DNA of 64,000 bases from Paenibacillus_I sp035510375 (GTDB lineage Bacteria; Bacillota; Bacilli; Paenibacillales; Paenibacillaceae), in NCBI RefSeq assembly GCF_035510375.1, contig NZ_DATKHG010000015.1. One strand, given 5' to 3'. Shown in pieces: positions 44,283 through 52,967 of the stretch. The notes below the pieces were generated by a model. That model was not told where the DNA came from. It searched no databases and saw only the letters and a list, made by a program, of their open reading frames with translations. Position numbers and translations under genes: made by a program. Each line of letters opens with the position of its first letter. The first letter of the stretch is position 1.

Positions 44283-44975
44283 ATGATAAAAATCACGGAA
44301 CCGGAGGAAATCCGGCTGAAAGAGCTGTTGAAGGAAGGCCATACCCCTGTCCGCTTGCGCGGCGGCGAACCGGCCAAGCCCTCCCGCGCATCGCATACGA
44401 TAAAGGCATCGATCGTGCTCCCGCCGGACACGAACCATCACGGCACGATTTTCGGCGGAAAACTGATGGAGTACATCGACGATGTGGCGACGATCGCGGC
44501 AACCCGGCACGCGCGTCGTCCCGTCGTGACGGCCTCGACCGACTCGGTCGATTTTCTGCATCCGGTGAAAAAAGGGGACGCCGTCTGCCTGTCGGCCTTC
44601 GTCACCTGGACGCACAAGACGTCGATGGAAGTGTTCGTGCGTGCGATCACCGAGGATCTGCTGACTGGAGAGCGGAAGGTATGCGCGACGTCGTTCCTCA
44701 CGTTTGTGGCGCTCGGCGAAGACGGCCGACCGGTGGAAGTGCCCGGCGTCTATCCGGAAACCGACGAGGAGCGGCTGCTGCACGACAGCGCGGAAATGCG
44801 CAAGAAAGCAAGGGCCGTGCGGCGCGAGGAGAGCAAGAAATTCGCCGCCGTTCTCGGCGTCGAATACCGCTTGAGCCAAGCCCGCAAGGCCGCCGGACGG
44901 CAGCCGGAGCGCGCGGAGGCGGAAGAGGCGGCGGAGCGCATGGCGTTCGCTTCTCACTGGGATGCGGAATGGTAA
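44283..44975 (+). CDS. Hotdog-fold acyl-CoA thioesterase
   Basis: A 230-residue protein of the YciA/YkhA-like BFIT class: MLPPDTN-like region reads VLPPDTNHHGTIFGGKLMEYID, with the catalytic Asp in that helix, then TASTDSVDFLHPVKKGD and VRAITEDLLTGERKVCATSFLTFVAL. The C-terminal 60 residues are charged and helical, beyond the hotdog core. AAAGGAAGG sits nine bases before ATG 44283; GTG 44277 is less likely. Substrate chain length is unknown. Confidence 0.88.
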   Translation: MIKITEPEEIRLKELLKEGHTPVRLRGGEPAKPSRASHTIKASIVLPPDTNHHGTIFGGKLMEYIDDVATIAATRHARRPVVTASTDSVDFLHPVKKGDAVCLSAFVTWTHKTSMEVFVRAITEDLLTGERKVCATSFLTFVALGEDGRPVEVPGVYPETDEERLLHDSAEMRKKARAVRREESKKFAAVLGVEYRLSQARKAAGRQPERAEAEEAAERMAFASHWDAEW

Positions 44976-45000
44976 TCCCCGATAAATAAGCGACTTGAAC

Positions 45001-45037
45001 AGACTGTCCGATAAGCAATCGTCGGACGGTCTTTTTT
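45001..45037 (+). terminator. Intrinsic terminator
   Basis: AGACTGTCCGA/TCGGACGGTCT with one wobble pair, then six T. Confidence 0.85.
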
Positions 45038-45140
45038 GTGCTGAATGATTTCTTTTCGGCTGCCTGCAGAGGGATAAGCACCTAACAGCCCGTTCATCAC
45101 TATACTTTGTAGTAGCCATCAATTTTTCTTATGAAAAGCA

Positions 45141-45170
45141 TTGACTGGACGCGAAGCCGTCTGATAAAGT
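45141..45170 (+). promoter_or_regulatory. Sigma-A promoter of the sulfate transporter operon
   Basis: TTGACT (45141-45146), 18-base spacer, TAAAGT (45165-45170), 107 bases before the first gene. Confidence 0.6.
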
Positions 45171-45199
45171 TATGTATACCAAGTAACTTAATAGGAATT
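45171..45199 (+). promoter_or_regulatory. Candidate sulfur-response operator
   Basis: TATGTATACC followed by AAGTAACTTAATAGGAATTA directly after the -10 box. The spaced TACC/GGAATT halves recall the CymR box of Bacillales sulfur genes as remembered; the match is partial and unverified. Confidence 0.25.
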
Positions 45200-45277
45200 A
45201 AACCTTCAACCACCAAAACGACGACAAAAACGGTGCGGGTTGATCGGACATACCGAAGGTCTGGGAGGTTAATCTTT

Positions 45278-46093
45278 GTGAATGCTATGCTGCGCAGCCG
45301 ATGGTGGAGCTTCGGATTCCGAAGCGCCATTATGCTCTATTTCATCGTTCTTATCGTGCTGCCGATTCTGGGGGTTTACGCACAGTCTTTTTCGCTCGGA
45401 TGGACGCCGTTCCGCGACAGCGTAAGCGATCCGCTCGCATGGAAGTCCGTGCTGCTGACCATCCGGCTGGCGCTGGTCGCGACGGTCGTCAACGTACTCA
45501 TCGGCACGATGGTCGGATGGGTGCTGATCCGCTATCGCTTTTACGGCCGGCGCATCCTGAACAGTCTGGTCGATCTGCCTTTCGCGCTGCCGACCGCCGT
45601 CGGCGGCCTGATGATTCTGCTGCTGCTCGGCCCGGGAAGCGCCGTCGGCGAAGCGGCGGAGAGACTCGGCTTCCAGATCGTGTTCCACGAGCCGGCGATC
45701 GTCATCGCGATGCTGTTCGTCACCTTTCCCTTCGTCATCCGCGCGGTGCAGCCGCTGCTGGAGGAAATGGATAAATCGGAGGAGGAAGCGGCTTATACGC
45801 TCGGCGCTTCCAAAGCGAAGACGTTTTTTCAGGTTATATTCCCGACCATTTTACCCGGAATTCTTAGCGGCGCCATGCTGGCGTTCGCACGGGCGTTGGC
45901 CGAATTCGGCGCGGTCGTGCTCGTGGCGGGCAACATTCCGGGCAAGACGCTGATCGCGTCCGTATACATTTTCGGCGAGGTCGAGAGCGACAACCCGCAG
46001 GGCGCGGCGGCCGTCTCGATCGTGCTGCTTACGCTGTCGTTCCTCATCCTCTGGACGGTAAACGTGATCCAGTCGAGGAGGGGCCGCGCATGA
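45278..46093 (+). CDS. cysT: Sulfate ABC transporter permease CysT
   Basis: A 271-residue permease with six hydrophobic segments and the EAA loop (EEEAAYTLGASKAKTFFQVIFPTI). SLVDLPFALPTAVGGLMILLLLG is typical of CysT/CysU. GTG 45278 is preferred because GGGAGG lies nine bases before it; ATG 45287 is also possible, and the frame extends to 45131 without support. First gene of cysT-cysW-cysA-sbp. Confidence 0.93.
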   Translation: MNAMLRSRWWSFGFRSAIMLYFIVLIVLPILGVYAQSFSLGWTPFRDSVSDPLAWKSVLLTIRLALVATVVNVLIGTMVGWVLIRYRFYGRRILNSLVDLPFALPTAVGGLMILLLLGPGSAVGEAAERLGFQIVFHEPAIVIAMLFVTFPFVIRAVQPLLEEMDKSEEEAAYTLGASKAKTFFQVIFPTILPGILSGAMLAFARALAEFGAVVLVAGNIPGKTLIASVYIFGEVESDNPQGAAAVSIVLLTLSFLILWTVNVIQSRRGRA

Positions 46094-46887
46094 AGAAGCT
46101 CTGGATTCCTCTCACCTATGTGGTATTTCTGGTGCTGCTCATTGCGCCGCTCGTCAAAATTTTCACCGGCGCCTGGGCGGAGGGCTGGAACGGCTTCATC
46201 GAGGCCCTCTCCCGCCCGCAGTCGCTGCACGCGCTGTGGATGACGTTTCTGATTACGGTGATCGTCACGGTCGTCAATACGCTTTTCGGCGTCATGCTTG
46301 CGCTTTATCTGGTTCGGGCCGATTGGCTCGGCCGCCGCATGAAGCAGCTGTTGAACAGCATTGTCGATCTGCCGTTTGCCGTCTCGCCGGTCATCGGCGG
46401 CCTGATGATCGTGCTGCTGCTGGGGCCGAACACGGTGCTCGGCGCGTTATTCGAGGACGTCGGCTTCAAGGTCGTATACGCGATGCCGGGCATGATCATT
46501 GCCACGCTGTTCGTCACGTTTCCGCTCATGGTGCGCGAGATTATGCCTGTCCTGCAGGAAATCGGCGCGCAGCAGGAGGAAGCGGCTTCCACCTTGGGGG
46601 CATACTCCTGGTATACGTTCTGGCATGTGACCTGGCCGTCGATCCGCTGGGGCGTCATCTACGGCGTCGTGTTGACGGTCGCCCGCTGCATGGGCGAATT
46701 CGGTGCGGTGCTCGTCGTATCGGGTAATATCATCAACAAGACGCAAACGGCCACTACGCTCGTCTATCAGGACGTGGAAAATTTCAACGTCATTGCGGCG
46801 AACAGCCTGGCGCTCGTGCTCGCCGCCGTCTCCGTCGGGCTGCTCCTGATGATGGAATGGGCCAAGAAGCGAAAGGAAGTGCATTGA
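46090..46887 (+). CDS. cysW: Sulfate ABC transporter permease CysW
   Basis: A 265-residue permease, partner of CysT. Six hydrophobic segments, EAA loop QQEEAASTLGAYSWYTFWHVTWPSI, and ARCMGEFGAVLVVSGNI, which is CysW-like. ATG 46090 overlaps the cysT stop by four bases. Confidence 0.94.
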   Translation: MKKLWIPLTYVVFLVLLIAPLVKIFTGAWAEGWNGFIEALSRPQSLHALWMTFLITVIVTVVNTLFGVMLALYLVRADWLGRRMKQLLNSIVDLPFAVSPVIGGLMIVLLLGPNTVLGALFEDVGFKVVYAMPGMIIATLFVTFPLMVREIMPVLQEIGAQQEEAASTLGAYSWYTFWHVTWPSIRWGVIYGVVLTVARCMGEFGAVLVVSGNIINKTQTATTLVYQDVENFNVIAANSLALVLAAVSVGLLLMMEWAKKRKEVH

Positions 46888-46890
46888 GCG

Positions 46891-47955
46891 ATGCAGATCG
46901 AGGTACGCAACCTGAATAAAAGCTTCGGCGATTTCCATGCGGTCCGCGATGTGAGCTTTGCCGTCGAGAAAGGCCATCTGATCGGCCTGCTCGGCCCGAG
47001 CGGGGGCGGCAAAACGTCGATTCTGCGCATGCTGGCGGGTCTTGAGTCTCCGTCCTCCGGCGATATTATTTTCGAGGGCAAACGGGTCAACGAGCTGCCG
47101 CCGCAGGAGCGCGGGATCGGCTTTGTTTTTCAGAACTATGCGCTGTTCAAGCACATGACCGTATTCGACAACGTCGCCTTCGGCTTGAAGGTGAAGAAGC
47201 AGCCGAAGGAGCGGATCCGCGAGCGCGTGATGGAGCTTGTCGAGCTTACCGGCCTCAAGGGCTTCGAGCACCGGTATCCGCATCAGCTCTCCGGCGGCCA
47301 GCGGCAGCGCGTCGCGTTCGCGCGCGCGCTTGCGCCGGAGCCGCAGCTGCTGCTGCTCGATGAGCCGTTCGCGGCCATCGATGCCAAAATCCGCCAGGAG
47401 CTTCGCTCGTGGCTCAAGGATATGATCGCGCGGCTCGGCATTACGTCGATTTTCGTCACGCACGACCAGGACGAAGCGATCGAGGTTGCCGACGAAATTA
47501 TGATTATCAGCAAAGGGCGTCTCGAGCAGAAGGGCACCCCGTGGGAAATTTACAAAAATCCGCAGACCCAGTTTGTGGCGAGCTTCATCGGGGAATCGAC
47601 GATCGTCGAGGACGTTTCCAAGCTGAGAGGCTTCGAGAACGCTTCGAGCTGGGCGGATACGAAGGCGCTTATTCGACCGGAATATATCGAGGTCGGCCGG
47701 CTGAGCGAATTCCGCATCCCTTCGGCAACGGAACGGGGGCGCGTCAAGCACATCCACTTCCGCGGCAGCGAATGGCTGGTCGAGGTGGAGGTCGGCTCGA
47801 ATCTGCTGATCACGTACCGTTCCCTGGAGAAAGAGATTCTGCACCCGGGCGACGAGGTCAGCGTGCTGGTGCACCGCGCGTATCTATTCAACGACAACGA
47901 CAGCTGGATTATGGAGAATACGCTGAAGGAAGACCCGATGCCGATTCATATCTAG
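46891..47955 (+). CDS. cysA: Sulfate/thiosulfate ABC transporter ATPase CysA
   Basis: A 354-residue ATPase: Walker A GPSGGGKTSILRMLAG, Q loop FVFQNYALFKHM, signature LSGGQRQRVAFARAL, Walker B LLLLDEPFAAIDAK, switch His VTHDQDEA, and a C-terminal TOBE-like domain (about 235-354). It starts three bases after the cysW stop. It energises uptake through CysT and CysW. Confidence 0.95.
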   Translation: MQIEVRNLNKSFGDFHAVRDVSFAVEKGHLIGLLGPSGGGKTSILRMLAGLESPSSGDIIFEGKRVNELPPQERGIGFVFQNYALFKHMTVFDNVAFGLKVKKQPKERIRERVMELVELTGLKGFEHRYPHQLSGGQRQRVAFARALAPEPQLLLLDEPFAAIDAKIRQELRSWLKDMIARLGITSIFVTHDQDEAIEVADEIMIISKGRLEQKGTPWEIYKNPQTQFVASFIGESTIVEDVSKLRGFENASSWADTKALIRPEYIEVGRLSEFRIPSATERGRVKHIHFRGSEWLVEVEVGSNLLITYRSLEKEILHPGDEVSVLVHRAYLFNDNDSWIMENTLKEDPMPIHI

Positions 47956-48022
47956 CCGGGCAAGGCAAGCTATGCCGTTCTTTCGGTTCGGTGAATTCAT
48001 TGCAGAAAGTGTTGGGTGTCTC

Positions 48023-49186
48023 ATGAAAAACGAAACGACCCCGGTCCGCTTGGGCGGAAGGGGCTTGATACAGGCGGCTATGGCTGCGGTGCCGGCGATT
48101 GTGCGTGCGCCGTTCCCGTTCCCGCCGCTCAAGCGGGGGGCGGCCAAGCTGGCCGCGATTGGGCTGCTCCTCCTGACGGCTGCGTGCGCAAGCCCGTCCG
48201 AGCCGGGGAACGGCATCGACGGCGGGAAGCCGTCGTCTTCCACGGGGGACGTGACGCTGGTGATCGGCGCGTATTCCGTCGCGAAGGACGCGTTCGCCGA
48301 GCTCCTGCCGGCGTTCCAGCAGCGGTGGCGGGAGAAGACCGGCCAGCTGGTGACCTTTCAGGAGTCGTACGAGGCGTCGGGCACGCAGGCCAGATCGATC
48401 GTGGGCGGCTTCGAGGCCGATGTGGCGGTGCTGGCGATGGAGGCCGACCTCGACAAAATCGAGAAGGCCGGACTGATCAAGAACAAGTGGCGGGAAGAAG
48501 GCGCTTATGGAGGCATGATCACGCGCTCGATCGTCGTCATGGGCACCCGTGAAGGCAATCCGCTCGGCATCCGGGATTGGGCCGATTTGACGAAGGACGG
48601 CGTGAGGGTGCTCTACCCGAATCCGAAAACGTCGGGCGGCGCGATGTGGGACATCAACGCGATTTACGGCGCCGGGTTGAAGCGTTCGGAGGAGGAGCGG
48701 GGGCGGAAGGATCCGGCGTACGCCAAAAAGTTTCTCGCCTCCGTGCACGGCAACGTCGAGTCGCTCGACAAAAGCGGGCGCGCTTCGATGGCGGCGTTCG
48801 AGTACGGCGTGGGCGATGTGATCGTCACGTACGAGAACGAGCTGCTGGCGCGCATCGCGCAGGGCGTGCCGTATGAAATCGTGACGCCGCGCGATACGAT
48901 TCTGATCGAGAACCCCGCCGCGGTCGTCGATTCCTACGTCGACAGGCACGGCACGCGCGAGGTCGCGGAGGCGTTCGTGGCGTTTCTGGGCTCGCCCGAG
49001 GCGCAGCGCACGTTCGTCAAACATGGATTCCGTCCGGTTGACCCGGACGTATGGAACGAAACGAAGGAGCGGTTTCCGCAGCCGGAGGGCTTGTTCGACA
49101 TCGGCTACCTCGGCGGTTGGGCGAAGGTGCGGGAGGAGCTGTATTCGCCCAAAGGCGTCTGGTACCAGGTGCTGGCGGGGTTATAG
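48023..49186 (+). CDS. Sulfate-binding lipoprotein of the ABC transporter
   Basis: A 387-residue solute-binding protein. The lipobox LTAAC follows a hydrophobic stretch (AAIGLLLLTAAC); the mature part has LVIGAYSVAKDAFAELLP, TFQESYEASGTQARSI and YLGGWAKVREELY, like Sbp/CysP. The start is uncertain: ATG 48023 gives about 57 residues before the lipid Cys, unusually long, while ATG 48095 would give a normal signal. Gene order is unusual, since the binding protein usually comes first. Confidence 0.88.
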   Translation: MKNETTPVRLGGRGLIQAAMAAVPAIVRAPFPFPPLKRGAAKLAAIGLLLLTAACASPSEPGNGIDGGKPSSSTGDVTLVIGAYSVAKDAFAELLPAFQQRWREKTGQLVTFQESYEASGTQARSIVGGFEADVAVLAMEADLDKIEKAGLIKNKWREEGAYGGMITRSIVVMGTREGNPLGIRDWADLTKDGVRVLYPNPKTSGGAMWDINAIYGAGLKRSEEERGRKDPAYAKKFLASVHGNVESLDKSGRASMAAFEYGVGDVIVTYENELLARIAQGVPYEIVTPRDTILIENPAAVVDSYVDRHGTREVAEAFVAFLGSPEAQRTFVKHGFRPVDPDVWNETKERFPQPEGLFDIGYLGGWAKVREELYSPKGVWYQVLAGL

Positions 49187-49198
49187 GATGACGGGTGC

Positions 49199-49233
49199 GG
49201 GTTCGCCGAACGGGGTTCGGCGGCCCTTTTTTT
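49199..49233 (+). terminator. Intrinsic terminator of the sulfate operon
   Basis: GGG..CGCCGAA/TTCGGCG.CCC stem followed by seven T. Confidence 0.85.
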
Positions 49234-49260
49234 GCATTCTACGCGGGCCATCCCTCTTCA

Positions 49261-49328
49261 CCCCCCGTAACCTGCAAAATGCCGCTTATTTGCTCGCCGC
49301 CCCCCCCCGTAACCCTGCAAAATGCCGC
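49261..49328. repeat. Two-copy C-tract repeat
   Basis: A C-run, GTAACC, TGCAAAATGCCGC at 49261-49285, repeated with one extra C at 49303-49328. The C-runs are six and nine bases. TGCAAAA is the reverse complement of the TTTTGCA in the 6.9-kb palindromes, though context differs. Confidence 0.75.
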
Positions 49329-49467
49329 GACTTGATGGGCGAGAACGCAGAAAGGGGCAAGTGTGGGGCCGATTTTAAGCCGGAAGCATTTGCTGACGAG
49401 AGTCATCAACTCTTGCCACAAGTAAACCCAGCTTCGGGAGCGCGGGGAAATCTTCCCCCTTCGTTTT

Positions 49468-49505
49468 CGAAAAAACGGCACAACCGATTTGTCGCCGGTT
49501 GTGCC
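49468..49505 (-). terminator. Intrinsic terminator of the acetyltransferase gene
   Basis: GGCACAACCG/CGGTTGTGCC, 9-base loop, with an A-run on the plus strand that gives the U-run of the minus transcript. Confidence 0.85.
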
Positions 49506-49517
49506 CGCAAAGTTTCT

Positions 49518-50090
49518 TTAATAGCCTACATATCTGGACATTCGGTCCATCTCCGCCCACTCCGAGGCCAGCATGCTGTAGATCGACATGTCGACAAAGC
49601 CGATCTCGCGCCGCTTGGCCTGCCTTGCTATCCCTTCCAGCGTGTAGCCGAGCCGCTCAGGCACCGCCCTGCCCCGCGGGTTGTCGGCCGCCACGCGAAT
49701 GACGACGCGGTTAAGCCCGCATTGCTTGACGGCGAACGCCGTCAGCAGGCCGCATGCGCGGGTCATTCGCCCTTTGCCGCGGTCCTTCTCGCTGAGCCAG
49801 TAGGAGATTCGGCCGCATTTGTCGGGCGAATTGACATCCGACAGCTCCGCGACGCCGACCAGCCGATTTTCCTCATACACGCCGTAGCCGTAGGCGTCCC
49901 CGATGCGCCGCCGCCTGTTCAGATCGTCGATGAACGCCCGCGTGTCATAAGGCGATTTCACGCCCGCGACCCACGAGAACCAGACGCTCAGCAAAGGCCG
50001 ATTGTCCTCCGTCAATTGAAAAAGCGCTTCCGAATGCTCCGGCTCCAGCAGCTTCATGTCCGTCCGATCGGTCAGGGAGTAAGCAAACAT
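49518..50090 (-). CDS. GNAT family N-acetyltransferase (RimL/YdaF-like)
   Basis: A 190-residue acetyltransferase. It has the beta strands YGVYEENRLVGVAELSDV, an acetyl-CoA loop in SEKDRGKGRMTRACGLLTAFA and the AADNPRGRAVPERLGYTLEGIAR tail typical of ribosomal-protein Ser acetyltransferases. GAGGAGGAACCTAGG precedes ATG 50090. The acceptor is not known. Confidence 0.9.
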   Translation of the reverse strand: MFAYSLTDRTDMKLLEPEHSEALFQLTEDNRPLLSVWFSWVAGVKSPYDTRAFIDDLNRRRRIGDAYGYGVYEENRLVGVAELSDVNSPDKCGRISYWLSEKDRGKGRMTRACGLLTAFAVKQCGLNRVVIRVAADNPRGRAVPERLGYTLEGIARQAKRREIGFVDMSIYSMLASEWAEMDRMSRYVGY

Positions 50091-50250
50091 CCTAGGTTCC
50101 TCCTCACATTGTAAGCGATTTCAAACAAACGCGCCGGATGTGTTATATAACGTACTTTCCTCATTATACAACAAAACGGCGAACTTGAAACGGGCTAAAG
50201 CGGCAGGCGGCCATTATTTTTTCCGGGAGGAATCGACGGCGCCGACAAAT

Positions 50251-50276
50251 AACGCGCGCCTCTTCCGGCGCGCGTT
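50251..50276 (-). terminator. Probable terminator of the HAD gene
   Basis: AACGCGCGCC/GGCGCGCGTT with a 6-base loop; on the minus strand ATTTG follows. Imperfect TGGTGC repeats lie between it and the gene (50282-50330). Confidence 0.5.
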
Positions 50277-50377
50277 GCGGTGCTGCATGGTGCTGGCATA
50301 GTGCTCGATGGTGCCGGATGGTGCTGTGCAGGACGGCTGCGCCGTCCCCGGCATTTGCCGAGATGGCTCGGACCATT

Positions 50378-51181
50378 TCAGTCTTCGGCATTCAAAATAA
50401 ATTTCTCGATGACGTGCCGCACGCCTTCCTCGTTGTTGGTCAGCGTGACGTAGTCCGCGATCGCCTTCAGCGACGGCACGGCATTGCCCATGGCCACGCC
50501 CAACCCGGCGACCTCGATCATCTCGTGATCGTTCCAGGAGTCGCCGATGGCGATCACCTGCTCCGTCGAGCAGCCGATCCGTTCCGCCAGGAAGGCGACG
50601 GCATGGCCCTTCGTGCCTTCCTTATGCATGAATTCCAGGTAATGCGCCTTCGATTTGGTGATGTGGACCCGGTCGCCGATCAGGGGGCGAAGCGCCTCCG
50701 CCACTTCATCGAGACGGGCCGGATCGTCGATGATGAGCATTTTCGTCAAAGGCTCCCGGAGCAGCCTCGCGTAGTCGGGCTCAACGGTGTAAGGCACGTT
50801 CGACAGCTTCGAGTAGGCGCGGACCTTGTCGTTGTCCTCGGTCGTGTGCAGCTCGTCCCGTACATAAAGCTGCAGATGGAGGCCGTTGTCGCGGCAGTAG
50901 CGGAAAAGCTCCTCCGCCGCATCGGCCGGCACGCTGCGCTCGTACAGCACCTGTCCGTCGAGCAGCGTTTTGACGAGCGAGCCCTGATAAGTGATGATCG
51001 GCACGTTCAGCTCGATCTGCCTGGCGATTTTCTGCGCGGAGGCGAACATGCGGCCGGTTGCGAGGGTGACGGTCACGCCTTTGGCGACGGCCGCGGCCAG
51101 CGCTTGCTTTGTTGCGTCCGTTACTTGGATATCGTCGTTCAGCAAGGTGTCGTCGACATCGATGGCAATCAATTTGTACAT
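50378..51181 (-). CDS. Cof-type HAD phosphatase
   Basis: A 267-residue HAD hydrolase: motif I AIDVDDTLLNDD, motif II LATGRMFA, Lys motif in GTKGHAVAFLAE and motif IV AIGDSWNDHEMIEVAGLGVAMGNA. Cof-type cap domain in the middle. These act on sugar phosphates or flavin intermediates; the substrate is not predictable. GCAGGAGCCTGCT precedes ATG 51181. Confidence 0.92.
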   Translation of the reverse strand: MYKLIAIDVDDTLLNDDIQVTDATKQALAAAVAKGVTVTLATGRMFASAQKIARQIELNVPIITYQGSLVKTLLDGQVLYERSVPADAAEELFRYCRDNGLHLQLYVRDELHTTEDNDKVRAYSKLSNVPYTVEPDYARLLREPLTKMLIIDDPARLDEVAEALRPLIGDRVHITKSKAHYLEFMHKEGTKGHAVAFLAERIGCSTEQVIAIGDSWNDHEMIEVAGLGVAMGNAVPSLKAIADYVTLTNNEEGVRHVIEKFILNAED

Positions 51182-51408
51182 AGCAGGCTCCTGCTCCTTC
51201 TCCCTTGTTATCTTTTCCCTATACGATTCAGGTTGTTCTTGCACACGCTAGCCTGATTGTAGCGAAAAAGGCGGGCAGCGGCAAGAAGGACAACCCGCTT
51301 CTATCCGGCGGCTTGTTCGCATACTCTCACAATAGGCGCGTGAGGTTGAAGCAAAGATGCGAATGAGTTATCTTGGGAAGTACGGACAACGATAGGAGAG
51401 ATGCGAGC

Positions 51409-52836
51409 ATGTACCCTTTCACTTCCAAAGCGGGACGGCGCCGCTGGGCTGCGCTTGCTATTGCGGGCGCAGTGGCGGCAGGCGCGATCGGTTTCGCAGG
51501 CGGCAGATGGTGGACGGAAAACCGGTACCCGATGCTGAAGGATCCCGCTTTTGCCAATCTGGATTACACGTATAAGGAAATTATGAACGATTATTTGAAC
51601 GGCGCGAAATCGAGCGAGCTGATCCATGGGGCGGCAGAGGGAATGACGGCTTCGCTCGACGATCCGTATTCCGAGTATTTTACGGGGGAGCAGGGCGAGG
51701 ATTATGTGCAGCATTTCGACGATCAAATAGTCGGCATCGGGGTCGAGATCCGGCAGGAGGACGGCGAATTCGTCATCAATACGGCCTTCAAGGGCGCACC
51801 TGCCGAGCTGGCGGGCCTGTTGAAGGACGATGTGATCACGGCTGTCGACGGGGTGTCCATGCGGGGGAAAACGTTGAATGAGCTCGTCAAGCTGACGCGC
51901 GGCAAAGAGGGCACGAAGGTAAAAATCACGGTCGCGCGCGCCGGCCTGGCCGAGCCGTTCGATGTGACGCTGATCCGCAAGCCGGTGCCGATCCGCACCG
52001 TCACGTCCAAGCTGCTGCCCGGCGGACTCGGAATGGTGCAAATATCGCGTTTCGCCGAGAAAACCGACATGGAATTCAACGCCGCTGTGGACGGCCTTCT
52101 GGACAAAGGCATGAAGGGCCTGCTGCTCGACCTGCGCATGAATCCCGGCGGACTGGTCAATTCAACGATCGGCATTGCCAACAGGCTGGTGCCGAAGGAT
52201 AAGGTGCTGCTGCAGGTCGTCTATAAGAACGGAAGCCGGAAAACCACCTACCGCTCGGAGCAGAAGGAGCCGTGGACAATCCCGATCGTCGTGCTGATCG
52301 ACGAAAGCTCCGCCAGCTCCGCCGAGGTGCTTGCGGCGGCCCTGCGCGAATCCGCGGGCGCCAGGCTGGTCGGCGTGAAATCGTTCGGCAAAGGCATCGT
52401 GCAGACGTTCCGGCAGTTCGGGGACGGCTCGGTGCTGAAGCTGACGGAGTCGCAGTGGACGACGCCGAGCGGCCGATGGATACACGAGCAGGGCATTGAT
52501 CCGGATGTGAAGGTCGAGCTGCCGCCGTATGCGAGGCTTCCTATGCTGCCCACGGACGAGGTGCTGAAGGAGGGCGCGTTCGGGCAGGGGGTGAAGACGC
52601 TGGAGGATATGCTGACGGCCGTCGGGTACGACCCGGGGAATCCGGAAGGGATTTTCGACGCCGACACGGCGGCGGCGGTTGAGCAGTTCCAGCGCGACGA
52701 GAAGCTGACGCCGACCGGCACGATGAGCGGGCGCACGGCCTTCAAGCTGATGGATCGGCTGAGGGCCAAAATCGCCGAAGAGGATCCGCAGGTGGACAAG
52801 GCGCGGGAAACGCTGCAAGCGATGCTGGCCAAGTAG
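51409..52836 (+). CDS. S41 carboxyl-terminal processing protease
   Basis: A 475-residue CtpA/CtpB-type protease. N-terminal membrane anchor (WAALAIAGAVAAGAIGFAGG), PDZ domain (about 95-185; VGIGVEIRQEDGEF), catalytic Ser in IDESSASSAEVLA and Lys in VKSFGKGIVQTF, and a C-terminal peptidoglycan-binding domain (FGQGVKTLEDMLTAVGY ... GTMSGRTAFKLMDRL). In spore formers CtpB acts in sigma-K activation, but a vegetative role is equally possible. TAGGAGAGATGCGAGC precedes ATG 51409. Confidence 0.92.
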   Translation: MYPFTSKAGRRRWAALAIAGAVAAGAIGFAGGRWWTENRYPMLKDPAFANLDYTYKEIMNDYLNGAKSSELIHGAAEGMTASLDDPYSEYFTGEQGEDYVQHFDDQIVGIGVEIRQEDGEFVINTAFKGAPAELAGLLKDDVITAVDGVSMRGKTLNELVKLTRGKEGTKVKITVARAGLAEPFDVTLIRKPVPIRTVTSKLLPGGLGMVQISRFAEKTDMEFNAAVDGLLDKGMKGLLLDLRMNPGGLVNSTIGIANRLVPKDKVLLQVVYKNGSRKTTYRSEQKEPWTIPIVVLIDESSASSAEVLAAALRESAGARLVGVKSFGKGIVQTFRQFGDGSVLKLTESQWTTPSGRWIHEQGIDPDVKVELPPYARLPMLPTDEVLKEGAFGQGVKTLEDMLTAVGYDPGNPEGIFDADTAAAVEQFQRDEKLTPTGTMSGRTAFKLMDRLRAKIAEEDPQVDKARETLQAMLAK

Positions 52837-52895
52837 CGGTTGCCGGAACGAATGGATGCCCTCGCGCGCGGTTGCCGGCGCACGTTCGGGCAACG

Positions 52896-52931
52896 GCAGA
52901 AAAGCCCGCCGGATGCGGCGGGCTTTTCTGC
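52896..52931. terminator. Bidirectional terminator
   Basis: GCAGAAAAGCCCGCC, 6-base loop and the exact reverse complement; it separates the protease and map genes. Confidence 0.92.
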
Positions 52932-52967
52932 GGCTATATAGGATCAGGCCGTTGGCGTCGGTCAGCC

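Larger units (their letters stand above)
49187..49517. other. Gene-free region with a C-rich direct repeat
   Basis: It contains the sbp terminator, a duplicated C-tract element and the terminator of the convergent acetyltransferase. No coding sequence is seen. Confidence 0.6.

Noticed and set aside
45131..45277. Longer N-terminus for CysT
   Set aside because: It would cover the predicted promoter and is not membrane-like; GTG 45278 has GGGAGG at proper spacing.
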